From Oscillospiraceae bacterium (GTDB lineage Bacteria; Bacillota; Clostridia; UBA1381), in assembly GCA_020860985.1 (NCBI GenBank), contig JAJBTG010000237.1, forward strand, positions 1 to 18,790: a stretch of 18,790 nucleotides of DNA, in the 5' to 3' direction. Each line of letters begins with the position of its first letter. Position 1 is the stretch's first letter. Shown here piece by piece: positions 7,871-16,768 of the stretch. Under the pieces are notes generated by a model that did not search any database, was not told the origin of the DNA, and was given only the letters and a program-made list of their open reading frames with translations. Made by a program: the position numbers and the translations under genes.

Positions 7871-8419
7871 ATGTCAAGAATAGGTAGATTACCTATCACT
7901 GTTCCTGCCGGAGTTGAGGTAAAGATCAGTGATACAAATGAAATTACAGTAAAAGGTAAGAACGGTACTTTATCAAGACAGCTTCACCCCGATATGATTA
8001 TAAAGCAAGACGGAGCTGTTATCACGGTTGAAAGACCGTCAGAAGATAAGATGCACAAGTCGCTTCACGGCTTGACAAGAACTCTTGTAAACAACATGGT
8101 TGTAGGCGTAACAGAGGGCTTCACAAAGGAGCTTGAGATTAACGGTGTTGGTTACAGAGCGCAGCTGCAGGGCAAGAAGCTTGTATTGAGCTTGGGTTAT
8201 TCGCACCCTGTAGAATATACTCCGATCGAAGGTATTACTTTGGAAGTTCCTGCTCCGAACAAGATCATTGTAAAGGGCGCAAACAAGGAAAACGTTGGCG
8301 CGACTGCGGCAAAGATCAGAGAGTTCAGACAGCCTGAGCCGTATAAGGGCAAGGGTATAAAGTACGTTGATGAGCACATCAGACGTAAAGAAGGTAAAGC
8401 AGGCGGCAAGAAGAAATAA
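7871..8419 (+). CDS. rplF: 50S ribosomal protein L6
   Basis: L6 sits near the sarcin-ricin loop and L7/L12 stalk base, where elongation factors bind. The 182-residue product starts [19 protein letters not shown], has the [20 protein letters not shown] repeat junction in the middle, and ends with the [20 protein letters not shown] signature and a Lys/Gly-rich tail. AAGGAGG is followed by AAAAAATCCT before the ATG. The gene restarts translation after the long structured spacer. Confidence 0.99.
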   Translation: MSRIGRLPITVPAGVEVKISDTNEITVKGKNGTLSRQLHPDMIIKQDGAVITVERPSEDKMHKSLHGLTRTLVNNMVVGVTEGFTKELEINGVGYRAQLQGKKLVLSLGYSHPVEYTPIEGITLEVPAPNKIIVKGANKENVGATAAKIREFRQPEPYKGKGIKYVDEHIRRKEGKAGGKKK

Positions 8420-8437
8420 AGAAAGGAGTGTTCTTAA

Positions 8438-8797
8438 ATGATTAAGAAAGTAGATACTAATGCGGCAAGGATTCGTCGTCACAAGAGAGTTAGAAAGAAC
8501 ATCTCCGGTACTGCGGAGAGACCTCGTCTAAACGTATACAGAAGCTTGAATCATATATACGCACAGGTTATCGATGATGTAAAGGGCGTTACTTTGGTAG
8601 CGGCTTCAAGTCTGGATAAGGGCTTTGAAGGCAATGGCGGAAATGTTGAGGGAGCAAAGGCAGTCGGCAAAAAGGTTGCCGAGAAAGCTCTTGCAGCCGG
8701 TATTAAAGCGGTTGTTTTCGATAGAGGCGGATATGTATATCACGGCAGAGTTGCTGCTCTTGCGGAAGGTGCAAGAGAGGGCGGCTTAGAATTCTAA
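8438..8797 (+). CDS. rplR: 50S ribosomal protein L18
   Basis: L18 binds 5S rRNA with L5. The 119-residue product begins with a basic N-terminus ([20 protein letters not shown]), then [17 protein letters not shown], and ends with the family signature [20 protein letters not shown] plus GGLEF. It lies 18 bases after rplF and 18 before rpsE, with GAAAGGAG before the ATG. Confidence 0.99.
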   Translation: MIKKVDTNAARIRRHKRVRKNISGTAERPRLNVYRSLNHIYAQVIDDVKGVTLVAASSLDKGFEGNGGNVEGAKAVGKKVAEKALAAGIKAVVFDRGGYVYHGRVAALAEGAREGGLEF

Positions 8798-8815
8798 GAA
8801 GGAGGACGAGAAAAA

Positions 8816-9319
8816 GTGGCTGAAAGAATAGACGCATCAGCATTTGAGCTGGAAGAAAATGTTGTGGCAATCAATCGTGTTGCCAAGACAGTTAAAGGCG
8901 GAAGAACAATGAGATTCAGTGCTTTGGTTGTAGTCGGTGACAAGAACGGTCACGTTGGCTGCGGTCAGGGAAAGGCTGCTGAAATCCCCGATGCTGTCAG
9001 AAAGGGTATCGAGGCTGCAAAGAAGAACTTAATCAGTGTTCCTCTTGTTGGTTCGACAATTCCTCACGAGGTAATCGGTGTTCACGGAGCGGGCAGAGTT
9101 TTGTTAAAGCCGGCTGCGGAAGGTACCGGCGTTATCGCGGGCGGAGCTGCCCGTGCGGTACTTGAGCTTGCAGGCGTTAAAGATATCAGAACAAAGTGCC
9201 TGAGATCAAATAATAAGAGAAACGTAGTAAGTGCTACTATCCAGGGCTTATCGGAGCTTAAGCAGATTGAAGAGGTTGCAAAGCTGCGCGGTAAGACCGT
9301 AGACCAGATTATAGGTTAA
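8816..9319 (+). CDS. rpsE: 30S ribosomal protein S5
   Basis: S5 contributes to decoding accuracy and mRNA helicase activity with S3 and S4. The gene starts with GTG at 8816, eight to ten bases after GAAGGAGG, and encodes 167 residues. It shows the N-terminal dsRBD-like [20 protein letters not shown], the [20 protein letters not shown] helix, and the [20 protein letters not shown] motif of the second domain. Length is typical of Firmicutes. Confidence 0.98.
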   Translation: MAERIDASAFELEENVVAINRVAKTVKGGRTMRFSALVVVGDKNGHVGCGQGKAAEIPDAVRKGIEAAKKNLISVPLVGSTIPHEVIGVHGAGRVLLKPAAEGTGVIAGGAARAVLELAGVKDIRTKCLRSNNKRNVVSATIQGLSELKQIEEVAKLRGKTVDQIIG

Positions 9320-9333
9320 GGGGGACGCACAAA

Positions 9334-9513
9334 ATGGCTAAACTTAAAATTACATTAGTTAAGAGTACAATCGGCAGAAAAAAGAATCAGATTGCTACGG
9401 TTGAGGCTCTCGGACTAAAGAAAATCAGAAGTGTTGTTGAGCATAACGACACACCGCAGATTCGCGGAATGGTCAACAAGGTATCGCACCTTGTAACAGT
9501 AGAAGAAATCTAA
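9334..9513 (+). CDS. rpmD: 50S ribosomal protein L30
   Basis: L30 is a small large-subunit protein. The 59-residue product starts [20 protein letters not shown] and contains the [20 protein letters not shown] signature, then [14 protein letters not shown]. The ATG is nine to ten bases after AAGGGGGA, a slightly weaker site than its neighbours. It lies between rpsE and rplO, as in nearly all bacteria that keep this gene. Confidence 0.98.
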   Translation: MAKLKITLVKSTIGRKKNQIATVEALGLKKIRSVVEHNDTPQIRGMVNKVSHLVTVEEI

Positions 9514-9535
9514 ATTTGACAAGGAGGTGCAGCAA

Positions 9536-9976
9536 ATGAACTTGAACGAACTACAACCTGCTGAGGGCTCAAAGTTTGCGCCCAAGAGAGTGGGTAGAGG
9601 TATTGGTTCGGGAACCGGTAAGACTTCGGGTAAGGGTCATCAGGGTCAGAACGCAAGAAGCGGCGGCGGTGTAAGACCGGGCTTTGAAGGCGGTCAGATG
9701 CCCTTATACAGACGTTTGCCTAAGCGTGGTTTTAAGAATATATTTGCTAAGCAGTATGTTACAATCAATGTTGAAGCTTTAGATAAGCTTGAGGACGGAA
9801 CAGAAGTAACAGCGCAGGTGCTTAAGGAAAGCGGCATAATCAGCAAAACGCTTGACGGTGTTAAAATCTTAGGCAGAGGCGAGGTTACAAAGAAGTTCAA
9901 CGTAAAGGTAGCAAAGCTTAGTTCGTCAGCTAAAGAAAAAATAGAAAAGGCAGGCGGAAAGGCAGAGGTGATATAA
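9536..9976 (+). CDS. rplO: 50S ribosomal protein L15
   Basis: L15 has a long basic extended N-terminus threaded through 23S rRNA and a globular C-terminal domain. The 146-residue product starts [20 protein letters not shown], has the Gly/Arg-rich [20 protein letters not shown] stretch, [17 protein letters not shown], and the [15 protein letters not shown] motif. I choose the ATG at 9536. The GTG at 9527 in frame lies inside the AAGGAGGTG ribosome binding site. The stop directly abuts the secY GTG. Confidence 0.98.
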   Translation: MNLNELQPAEGSKFAPKRVGRGIGSGTGKTSGKGHQGQNARSGGGVRPGFEGGQMPLYRRLPKRGFKNIFAKQYVTINVEALDKLEDGTEVTAQVLKESGIISKTLDGVKILGRGEVTKKFNVKVAKLSSSAKEKIEKAGGKAEVI

Positions 9977-11308
9977 GTGCTTGAAACTTTTAGAAATGCA
10001 TGGAAAATCCCCGATCTAAGACGCAGAATACTTTTCACATTAATGATGCTTATAGTTTTCAGATTCGGTGCGCATATTCCTGTGCCGTATCTGAGTACAG
10101 AAGCTATGCAGGCGTTCCTCGGCAACGGCGGAACAGACTTGTTCAGCTTGTTCGATGTGTTTACAGGCGGCGCTTTCTCGAACGCGACCGTTATGGCGAT
10201 GGGTGTTTCACCATACATCAACGCATCGATTATTATACAGCTTTTGACCGTTGCGATTCCATCTCTTGAGCGCCTTGCGAAAGAGGGAGTCGAGGGAAGA
10301 AAGAAGCTTAACAAAATCACAAGATATTTAGGTATTGCTCTCGGCTTTGTACAGGGCGCGGGTCTTTATGTAACGCTTTACAATATGAAGGCGACGGCGG
10401 GTCTTGACGCTATTTCAAACCCGGGTGTGTTGACATTCTTCGTAATTGTTCTTACATTTACGGCAGGTACGGCGTTCCTTGTATGGCTTGGTGAATTGAT
10501 TACGGAGAAGGGTCTGGGAAACGGTGTTTCAATGATTATCTTCGCCGGTATCGTATCAAGAATCCCTGCCGGTGCAAAGGCTCTCTATGAGCAGTTCCTT
10601 TCAACGGGAGTTTCAGTTAAGGGTCTTATAATAGTAGCTGCGGTAATAGTAGTCGCTGTATTGGCGATAGCGTTCGTAGTATACTTTTCGGATGCCGAGA
10701 GGAGAATCCCCGTGCAGTATGCTAAGCGTGTTGTCGGCAGAAAGGTTTACGGCGGTCAAAGCACAAATATTCCCATCAAGGTAGCGATGGGCGGCGTTAT
10801 GCCTATTATCTTCGCATCAAGTATCATGGCGTTCCCCGCTACAATCGTAAGATTGATAAGCGGCGGCAACCTTCCCTCGGAGGGCGTAGGATATTATATC
10901 CTGAGCTGCCTGTCGGCGGGTCTTGGTCCGGCATGGACCAGCGTTGTCTACGCGGTGATTTACTTTGCATTGATTATATTCTTCACATATTTCTATTCGT
11001 CAATTCAGTTCAATCCGATTGAATTTTCAAACAATATGAAGAAGAGCGGCGGCTATATTCCGGGTATCAGACCGGGTAAGCCGACAAGCGATTATATCGG
11101 CAGAGTTTCCTCGAGATTAAATCTAATCGGTTCAATCTTCCTCGGAATCGTTGCTATTATGCCGGTTATCTTCGGCGCGGTATTTAACATTTCATCATTG
11201 CAGCTCGGCGGTACGTCGCTGTTGATTATGGAAGGCGTTGCGCTTGAAAAGGTTAAGCAGATAGAATCGCAGATGGTAATGAGACATTATAAGGGATTTT
11301 TGGAATAA
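9977..11308 (+). CDS. secY: Preprotein translocase subunit SecY
   Basis: SecY is the ten-helix membrane channel of the Sec translocon. The 443-residue product opens with FRNAWKIPDLRRRILFTL, the first membrane helix and the HIPVP element. The plug region is near DLFSLFDVFTGGAF, the GVSPYINASIIIQLL segment follows, and the cytosolic loop ERRIPVQYAKRVVGRKVYGG is the SecA/ribosome contact. The C-terminal MVMRHYKGFLE is typical. It starts with GTG immediately after the rplO stop, with GGCAGAGGTG as the ribosome binding site, so coupling is likely. Placement with adk and map downstream is the usual Gram-positive order. Confidence 0.98.
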   Translation: MLETFRNAWKIPDLRRRILFTLMMLIVFRFGAHIPVPYLSTEAMQAFLGNGGTDLFSLFDVFTGGAFSNATVMAMGVSPYINASIIIQLLTVAIPSLERLAKEGVEGRKKLNKITRYLGIALGFVQGAGLYVTLYNMKATAGLDAISNPGVLTFFVIVLTFTAGTAFLVWLGELITEKGLGNGVSMIIFAGIVSRIPAGAKALYEQFLSTGVSVKGLIIVAAVIVVAVLAIAFVVYFSDAERRIPVQYAKRVVGRKVYGGQSTNIPIKVAMGGVMPIIFASSIMAFPATIVRLISGGNLPSEGVGYYILSCLSAGLGPAWTSVVYAVIYFALIIFFTYFYSSIQFNPIEFSNNMKKSGGYIPGIRPGKPTSDYIGRVSSRLNLIGSIFLGIVAIMPVIFGAVFNISSLQLGGTSLLIMEGVALEKVKQIESQMVMRHYKGFLE

Positions 11309-11329
11309 TCCGGAAAGAGGCGGAAAGAT

Positions 11330-11968
11330 ATGAATTTAGTATTAATGGGACCTCCGGGAGCAGGAAAAGGCACCCAGGGTGAATTATTAGCTAAGAAGTT
11401 AGGTATTGATACAATTTCAACAGGCGTAATGCTGAGGACCGCCATTAAGGAACGGACGGAAATCGGTAAGCTTGCCGAGCAATATATCAATGACGGCAAG
11501 CTTGTTCCCGACGACGTTATTGTTTCTATTGTGAAAGAGCGTCTTGCAAAGCCCGATTGTGAAAAGGGATTTATCCTTGACGGATTCCCGCGCACAACGG
11601 CACAGGCGGAAGCTCTAACGGAATCCGGTGTGAAAATTGATAAGGTGCTTTCGCTTGAGGTTGAGGACGAGGTAATCGTCGAGCGTCTTTCTTCAAGACG
11701 TGAATGCTCAAAGTGCGGTGCGCCTTATAACGTAGTTTCAAACAAACCCGAAACAGAGGGTATATGCGACAAGTGCGGCGGAGAATTGATTCAGCGCGCT
11801 GATGATAATCCGTCAACAATACGCAATCGTTTGAATGTTTATCATACCGAAACAGAGCCTATTAAGAAGTATTATGAAAAGCTCGGACTTCTCGTTACCG
11901 CAAAGGGCGAGGAGGAGCTTGCCGATACAACAAGAAATGTGGATAAGGCTCTCGGACTTGAGGTGTGA
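11330..11968 (+). CDS. adk: Adenylate kinase, zinc-containing long form
   Basis: It converts ATP plus AMP to two ADP in the cytoplasm. The 212-residue product shows the P-loop GPPGAGKGTQ (residues 7-16), the AMP-binding STG.MLR segment (about 30-36), and DGFPRTTAQAE (84-94). A lid domain has four zinc cysteines, Cys126, Cys129, Cys146 and Cys149, typical of Gram-positive enzymes. Residue 33, commonly Asp in STGDMLR, is Val here. The frame overlaps nothing important downstream: the map ATG is five bases beyond the stop. Confidence 0.98.
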   Translation: MNLVLMGPPGAGKGTQGELLAKKLGIDTISTGVMLRTAIKERTEIGKLAEQYINDGKLVPDDVIVSIVKERLAKPDCEKGFILDGFPRTTAQAEALTESGVKIDKVLSLEVEDEVIVERLSSRRECSKCGAPYNVVSNKPETEGICDKCGGELIQRADDNPSTIRNRLNVYHTETEPIKKYYEKLGLLVTAKGEEELADTTRNVDKALGLEV

Positions 11969-11973
11969 GATTT

Positions 11974-12720
11974 ATGATAACAATTAAATCCGCAAAGCAA
12001 GTCGAAAAAATGCGCGCGTCGGCTAAGATTACAAAGGAAACGCTTGAGCTTTTGGAAAAGCATATCAAGCCCGGAGTTACAACGGCTCAGCTTGATAAAA
12101 TAGCGTATGACTATATAATTTCAAAAGGCGCAAGACCGAATTTTCTTAATTACAACGGTTTTCCCGGAACAATATGCGCGTCGGTAAATGACGAGGTTGT
12201 TCACGGAATACCGAATAAGAGAGCGGTTTTAAAGGAAGGCGATATAATAAGCGTCGATATGGGAGCCGTTCTTGACGGTTGGCACAGCGATGCGGCGCGA
12301 ACCTTCGGTGTAGGAAAGATAAGCGCTCAGGCGCAGGATCTTATCGACGTTACAAAAGAAAGCTTTTTTGAAGGATTGAAATATTTAAAGCATGGTGCCA
12401 AATTAGGTGATGTTTCGTCCGCAATTCAGAAATATGTTGAATCGCACGGATACAGCGTAGTGCGCGACCTTGTCGGTCACGGCATAGGTACGCATTTGCA
12501 TGAGGATCCGAGCGTGCCGAATTTCGGCTCCGCCGGCAAGGGAGTAAAGCTTGCTGCGGGAATGATGCTTGCGATTGAACCTATGGTAAATGCAGGTCAT
12601 TATAAGGTATGTGTGCTTGATGATGACTGGACTGTTGTTACAGAGGACGGAAGCTTGTCGGCTCATTACGAAAATACCGTATTGATTACCAAGGACGGTT
12701 ATGAAATATTGACTTTGTGA
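11974..12720 (+). CDS. map: Type I methionine aminopeptidase
   Basis: It removes the initiator methionine from nascent proteins. The 248-residue product is the short type Ia form without an N-terminal extension. All five metal ligands are present: Asp95, Asp106, His169, Glu202 and Glu233. The substrate-site His77 and His176 are also there. I choose the ATG at 11974, eight bases after GAGGTG; the frame is open to a GTG at 11965 overlapping the adk stop, which would leave no ribosome binding site. The TGA is followed at once by the KOW gene. Confidence 0.97.
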   Translation: MITIKSAKQVEKMRASAKITKETLELLEKHIKPGVTTAQLDKIAYDYIISKGARPNFLNYNGFPGTICASVNDEVVHGIPNKRAVLKEGDIISVDMGAVLDGWHSDAARTFGVGKISAQAQDLIDVTKESFFEGLKYLKHGAKLGDVSSAIQKYVESHGYSVVRDLVGHGIGTHLHEDPSVPNFGSAGKGVKLAAGMMLAIEPMVNAGHYKVCVLDDDWTVVTEDGSLSAHYENTVLITKDGYEILTL

Positions 12721-12728
12721 GGTATGAT

Positions 12729-12989
12729 ATGGAAGTTTTGATAGGGTCGGTTGTCCGCTCAAAGGCGGGCAGAGATAAGGGCGATTTGTTCATTGTCCTT
12801 GCAAGAGAGGGCGATTACGCGTATCTTGCGAACGGTGAATTGAGAAAGGTTGACCGTCCAAAAAAGAAGAAGCTCAAGCACCTGCAAGGCTCCGGCAAGG
12901 TTTCGGAGTTTATACAAAATAAGCTTGAAACCGTCGGAAAGGTAACCAATTCAGAGGTGCGAAAAGCATTAGCGGAAATAGGAGGTTAA
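12729..12989 (+). CDS. KOW-domain RNA-binding protein, L14e/L6e-like
   Basis: An 86-residue basic protein. Its first 30 residues form a KOW motif (IGSVVRSKAGRDKGDLFIVL), followed by a YAYLANGELRKVDRPKKKK strand-and-linker and a helical C-terminus. Such KOW proteins are a known family encoded between map and infA in many Firmicutes; their role is presumed ribosome-associated but not well defined. I start at ATG 12729, six bases after GAGG. A GTG at 12717 overlapping the map stop is an alternative giving four extra residues. Confidence 0.85.
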   Translation: MEVLIGSVVRSKAGRDKGDLFIVLAREGDYAYLANGELRKVDRPKKKKLKHLQGSGKVSEFIQNKLETVGKVTNSEVRKALAEIGG

Positions 12990-13063
12990 TAATCTGCAAG
13001 GCAAATTGCGGCGGAGAATATGCCGCAGCAATCGGCAAAAAACGCAGATTATAGCGTAGGAGG
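12989..13063 (+). promoter_or_regulatory. Nested stem-loop in the infA 5' region
   Basis: ATAATCTGC (12989-12997) is perfectly complementary to GCAGATTAT (13044-13052). Inside it TGCGGC (13007-13012) pairs with GCCGCA (13022-13027) around a nine-base loop. The infA ribosome binding site AGGAGGT (13058-13064) begins six bases after the outer stem closes. The outer stem begins on the last base of the preceding gene. This looks like a folded leader that could regulate IF-1 synthesis; no known class is recognised. Confidence 0.5.
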
Positions 13064-13073
13064 TAAAATAACA

Positions 13074-13422
<349 letters not shown>

Positions 13423-13643
13423 TCGGTCAATATTTGACATATTCCGAATTTTTGCGGCGCACCCGTTACGGGCGCGGCAGAGAAGTTCATCCCGAGCTTA
13501 AATTCAAGCCGCCGAGAACGGCGCGTAAAATGCTTCGGAACAAACGCAAACAAATTTATTTATGACTTGTTTAAACGAACAGGTAAAACTTGCAACACAA
13601 TATAAATTTTTGATGATATCTTTTAATGGAGGTGTAGAAAAGT
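13423..13643 (+). promoter_or_regulatory. Structured spacer at the spc/alpha boundary, candidate leader of rpsM
   Basis: No gene is visible. Stems seen are GCG-CCCG (13457-13465, with a CA bulge) pairing with CGGG-CGC (13469-13475) around TTA, and CGCCG/CGGCG with loop AGAA (13510-13523). An AT-rich stretch runs on to the rpsM ribosome binding site GGAGGTG near 13628. In E. coli the leader of rpsM folds into a pseudoknot bound by S4, and rpsD is in this cluster too, so an S4 target here is a reasonable inference. TTGACA (13434-13439) has no -10 at the correct spacing. Confidence 0.45.
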
Positions 13644-14012
13644 ATGGCAAGAATAGCAGGTGTTGACTTACCAAGAGAAAAAAGAGTAGAAGTTGGTCTT
13701 ACCTATATTTACGGCATTGGACTAAGGAGCTCACAGAAGATTCTGGCTCAGAACGGAATCAACCCGGACACAAGAGTAAAGGATCTTACAGACGCAGAGG
13801 TTAATAAGTTGAGAGAAACGATTGACGCGGAATACACTGTTGAAGGTGATTTAAGACGTCAGCTCGCTCTTGATATTAAGCGTCTTATGGAGATTGGATG
13901 CTACAGAGGTATCCGTCACAGAAAGGGTCTTCCGGTAAGAGGACAGAACACAAAGAACAATGCCAGAACCCGTAAGGGTCCTGCAAGAACAATCGCAGGT
14001 AAGAAGAAATAA
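13644..14012 (+). CDS. rpsM: 30S ribosomal protein S13
   Basis: S13 in the 30S head contacts P-site tRNA and L5. The 122-residue product starts [20 protein letters not shown], contains the helix-hairpin-helix [14 protein letters not shown], and has the [20 protein letters not shown] signature and basic tail. It opens the alpha segment after the long spacer; rpsK follows 17 bases later. Confidence 0.99.
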   Translation: MARIAGVDLPREKRVEVGLTYIYGIGLRSSQKILAQNGINPDTRVKDLTDAEVNKLRETIDAEYTVEGDLRRQLALDIKRLMEIGCYRGIRHRKGLPVRGQNTKNNARTRKGPARTIAGKKK

Positions 14013-14029
14013 AGGAGGGACTAAGCTAA

Positions 14030-14428
14030 ATGGCAAAGGTAGCAAAGAAAACTACACGCACACGTCGTCGTGATAGAAAAAATATTGAAAAAGGCGCAGC
14101 GCATATTCGCTCAACCTTCAATAATACAATCGTTACAATTACAGATACAGCCGGAAACGCTATATCTTGGGCAAGCGCCGGCGGTTTAGGCTTCCGCGGT
14201 TCAAGAAAAAGCACTCCGTTCGCAGCTCAGACAGCTGCCGAAACAGCTGCAAAGGCTGCTATGGAGCATGGTATGAAAACAGTTGAGGTTTACGTTAAGG
14301 GTCCGGGCGCGGGACGTGAAGCGGCAATCAGAGCATTGCAGGCAACCGGTCTTGACGTTACAATGATTAAGGATGTAACTCCTATTCCTCATAACGGCTG
14401 CAGACCGCCTAAGAGAAGAAGAGTCTGA
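14030..14428 (+). CDS. rpsK: 30S ribosomal protein S11
   Basis: S11 forms part of the platform near the 3' end of 16S rRNA and the Shine-Dalgarno helix. The 132-residue product contains [40 protein letters not shown] and the C-terminal IRDVT-type motif [20 protein letters not shown]. The ATG follows AAAGGAGGGAC. Normal in every respect. Confidence 0.99.
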   Translation: MAKVAKKTTRTRRRDRKNIEKGAAHIRSTFNNTIVTITDTAGNAISWASAGGLGFRGSRKSTPFAAQTAAETAAKAAMEHGMKTVEVYVKGPGAGREAAIRALQATGLDVTMIKDVTPIPHNGCRPPKRRRV

Positions 14429-14460
14429 TTGGTAATAATTGTAAAGGAGGAAAAAAGAGC

Positions 14461-15054
14461 ATGGCAAGAAATACGCAACCGGTATTAAAAAGATGTAGAA
14501 CTTTAGGTATCAGCCCTACGGTTATGGGTATTGATAAGAGTTCCAGAAAGAACCCGAAGCAGTCGAGAAGAAAGCAGTCGGAATACGGCTTACAGCTCAA
14601 TGAGAAGCAGAAGGTTAAGTTTATTTACGGCGTACTGGAGAAGCAGTTCAGAAAGTATTACGTAATGGCTACAAAGAGAAACGGCATCACAGGTGAAATG
14701 CTGCTTCAGATTTTGGAGTCAAGACTGGATAATGTTGTTTTCAGATTAGGCTTGGCGAATACAAGACGTGAAGCAAGACAGATTGTTAATCACGGTCATA
14801 TTACAGTAAACGGCAAGAAGGTTGATATTCCTTCATACTTGGTTAAGCCGGGCGATGTAATATCGGTAAGAGAGAAGAGCAGAAGCTCGGTAAGAATTAA
14901 GGAAATCGTTGAAGAAAACGCTAAGCGCGTTGTTCCGAAGTGGTTGGATATGGATAGAAATACTCTTACGGGTAAGGTTCTTACTTTATCGGACAGAGAG
15001 GACATCGACTACGAAGTAGAAGAGACTCTTATTGTCGAGTTGTATTCTAAATAA
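14461..15054 (+). CDS. rpsD: 30S ribosomal protein S4
   Basis: S4 initiates assembly of the 16S 5' domain and has a role in decoding fidelity. The 197-residue product is the zinc-free form: the N-terminal region ([20 protein letters not shown]) lacks the paired cysteines. The S4 RNA-binding domain is seen in [20 protein letters not shown] and [20 protein letters not shown]. It lies in the alpha cluster, unlike Bacillus subtilis where rpsD is separate. S4 is the known repressor of this cluster in E. coli. The ATG follows AAAGGAGG. Confidence 0.98.
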   Translation: MARNTQPVLKRCRTLGISPTVMGIDKSSRKNPKQSRRKQSEYGLQLNEKQKVKFIYGVLEKQFRKYYVMATKRNGITGEMLLQILESRLDNVVFRLGLANTRREARQIVNHGHITVNGKKVDIPSYLVKPGDVISVREKSRSSVRIKEIVEENAKRVVPKWLDMDRNTLTGKVLTLSDREDIDYEVEETLIVELYSK

Positions 15055-15159
15055 TCACATGTTACCCTCGGTAAGTGGATATAAATACATTTTTTCAAGA
15101 GTTGCCTTGAGGCAGTGTATGCCTTGGGGCGGACTCCAATTAAAAAGGAGGGTTCTGAA
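15055..15159 (+). promoter_or_regulatory. Spacer with a short palindrome between rpsD and rpoA
   Basis: The 105 bases hold the palindrome TGCCTTGAGGCA (15103-15114) and, ten bases on, a near copy ATGCCTTGGGGC whose halves could compete for pairing. AAAAAGGAGGG precedes rpoA. The frame of rpoA is open through part of it to 15115 but shows no homology. No promoter is convincing. Possible regulatory RNA, weakly supported. Confidence 0.25.
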
Positions 15160-16110
15160 ATGATAGAAATGGAAAAGCCTAATATAGAATGCGTTGAGAT
15201 TAGCGAGGACGGCAGATACGGTAAATTCGCCGTGTCGCCGTTGGAGCGTGGCTATGGTACAACATTGGGAAACTCACTGCGCAGAATTTTGCTTTCATCA
15301 TTACCGGGCGCCGCTGCAACGTCGATTAAGATTGACGGTGTTCAGCATGAATTTTCGACAGTGCCGGGTGTTACAGAGGATGTTACGGAGATAATCCTTA
15401 ACATCAAGAAGCTTGCTGTTAAGCTTCACGGGGACTTACCCAAGACTGTATATATTGAAGCAAAGGGCGCGCAGGAGATTACTGCCGGCGATATTAAGCG
15501 TGACGATGATGTTGAAATTTTCAACCCCGATCTTCATATCGCTACCCTTAATAATGACGCAAGGCTCTACATTGAGATTACGTTATCAAAAGGCAGAGGC
15601 TATGTGAGCGCTGAAAAGAATAAGCAGAGCTTGCAGCCCATAATCGGAGTAATTCCGGTTGACTCAATTTATACGCCCGTAACAAAGGTTAATTATACGG
15701 TTGAGAATATTCATGTCGGTCAATATACGGACCGCGAGGAGCTTACCGTAGAAGTCTGGACAAACAAAACGATAAAGCCGGACGAAGCGGTTTCGCTTGC
15801 GGCTAAGATTATGAATGAGCTTTTGAGCCTGTTTGTGGATCTTTCGGATGATGCTAAGAATACCGAAATCATAGTTGAAAAGGAAGAGAGCAAGAAGGAA
15901 AAGGTTCTTGAAATGACGATTGAAGAGCTGGATTTATCGGTTCGTTCATACAACTGTTTGAAGCGTGCCAGTATAAACACGGTTGAAGACCTTACAAATA
16001 AGTCCGAGGAGGACATGATGAAGGTAAGAAACCTGGGCAGAAAGTCGCTTGAAGAAGTCATAAACAAATTAAACGGTTTAGGTCTTTACCTTAGAAAAGA
16101 AGAAGATTAA
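15160..16110 (+). CDS. rpoA: DNA-directed RNA polymerase subunit alpha
   Basis: The alpha dimer is the assembly platform of RNA polymerase and contacts UP elements and activators. From ATG 15160 (after AAGGAGGG) the product has 316 residues. The N-terminal domain (about 1-230) has [20 protein letters not shown] and [13 protein letters not shown] linker rich in Glu and Lys follows. The C-terminal domain (about 250-310) has [20 protein letters not shown] and [10 protein letters not shown], the helices that bind DNA. The longer start at 15115 is upstream of the ribosome binding site and is rejected. It lies 16 bases before rplQ. Confidence 0.99.
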   Translation: MIEMEKPNIECVEISEDGRYGKFAVSPLERGYGTTLGNSLRRILLSSLPGAAATSIKIDGVQHEFSTVPGVTEDVTEIILNIKKLAVKLHGDLPKTVYIEAKGAQEITAGDIKRDDDVEIFNPDLHIATLNNDARLYIEITLSKGRGYVSAEKNKQSLQPIIGVIPVDSIYTPVTKVNYTVENIHVGQYTDREELTVEVWTNKTIKPDEAVSLAAKIMNELLSLFVDLSDDAKNTEIIVEKEESKKEKVLEMTIEELDLSVRSYNCLKRASINTVEDLTNKSEEDMMKVRNLGRKSLEEVINKLNGLGLYLRKEED

Positions 16111-16126
16111 TAGGAGGTAATAAGTT

Positions 16127-16471
16127 ATGCCAGGAACAAGAAAGTTAAATCTTCCTACAGATCAAAGAAAAGCGTTGCTTCGTAACTTGGTAACAAGCTT
16201 TTTGGAGAACGGAAGAATTGAAACTACTTTGACAAGAGCAAAGGAAACCCAGAGCTTAGCAGAAAAAATGATTACTCTTGGTAAGGCAAATACTTTGCAT
16301 TCCCGTCGTCAGGCATTGGAGTTTATAACAAAGGAAGACGTTGTAACAAAGGTTTTCGCTGAGATAGCTCCGAAGTACGCTGAGAGAAACGGCGGTTACA
16401 CAAGAATTTATCAGACAGGTCCTCGCCGCGGCGACGCTGCGCCTATGGCGATTCTTGAGTTGGTAGACTAA
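16127..16471 (+). CDS. rplQ: 50S ribosomal protein L17
   Basis: L17 lies near the tunnel exit on the large subunit. The 114-residue product starts [20 protein letters not shown], continues with [20 protein letters not shown] and [18 protein letters not shown], and ends with [20 protein letters not shown]. Family copies usually begin MAGYRKLGR..; this start is slightly divergent. It is the last gene of the superoperon, with a terminator starting 11 bases after its stop. Confidence 0.98.
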   Translation: MPGTRKLNLPTDQRKALLRNLVTSFLENGRIETTLTRAKETQSLAEKMITLGKANTLHSRRQALEFITKEDVVTKVFAEIAPKYAERNGGYTRIYQTGPRRGDAAPMAILELVD

Positions 16472-16481
16472 AAAAATCAGT

Positions 16482-16514
16482 AAAAAAAGCGTTCCATATA
16501 GGATCGCTTTTTTT
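16482..16514 (+). terminator. Terminator of the ribosomal superoperon, probably bidirectional
   Basis: AGCG-T-TCC pairs with GGA-T-CGCT around ATATA, with one T-T mismatch. The stem is flanked by seven A on the left (16483-16489) and seven T on the right, which can extend the helix. Read on either strand it ends in a U tract, so it may also stop transcription coming from the minus-strand genes. Confidence 0.85.
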
Positions 16515-16538
16515 ACGGCATAAAAGAAAGAATCCTTA

Positions 16539-16573
16539 AAAGAGGACATTTGCGTACCGCAAATGTCCCCTTT
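16539..16573 (-). terminator. Strong hairpin ending the minus-strand small gene
   Basis: GGACATTTGCG (16544-16554) and CGCAAATGTCC (16558-16568) form a perfect 11-bp stem with loop TAC, extended past one mismatch by AAAG/CTTT (16539-16542 with 16570-16573). On the minus strand the stem is followed by TCTTTT, weakly U-rich, 28 bases beyond the stop of the 41-residue gene. It could be a terminator for that gene or a dispersed palindromic repeat unit. Confidence 0.6.
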
Positions 16574-16601
16574 GACATTAAATAAGCTTATGAATATTCA
16601 A

Positions 16602-16727
16602 TCATTCTCTTATATAGATTCCCTGTTCCTCAATGTAATCAAGGATATCCTGAACCGCTTCCTCGGGCCAGTTTTCGGATTTTTCCTTTTCACCTGTTTC
16701 GACCTTGCGGTCTTTTTCGTCCGACAT
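16602..16727 (-). CDS. Small acidic protein of unknown function, 41 residues
   Basis: It begins MSDEKDRKVETGEKEK and ends with WPEEAVQDILDYIEEQGI and YIRE. Fourteen Asp/Glu against six Lys/Arg give a net charge near -8. The first 18 residues look disordered; residues 19-37 look helical. GGAAGGG sits nine bases before the ATG at 16727, so I prefer it over an ATG three codons upstream that abuts the ribosome binding site. A sigma-A-like promoter lies 42 bases upstream (16769-16797) and a strong hairpin follows. I do not recognise a family. It is too short for homology-free certainty, but promoter, ribosome binding site and hairpin all agree. Confidence 0.7.
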   Translation of the reverse strand: MSDEKDRKVETGEKEKSENWPEEAVQDILDYIEEQGIYIRE

Positions 16728-16768
16728 ATTAATCATCCCTTCCGCAAATATCAGCTTTCGCTAAAATC

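Noticed and set aside
9694..10320. 208-residue minus-strand reading frame
   Set aside because: Shadow of rplO and secY; no homology seen and no ribosome binding site, with the sense frames being clear conserved genes.
13434..13439. Perfect TTGACA box in the rpmJ-rpsM spacer
   Set aside because: No TATAAT-like box at 16-18 bases; the region at the right distance is GC-rich hairpin.
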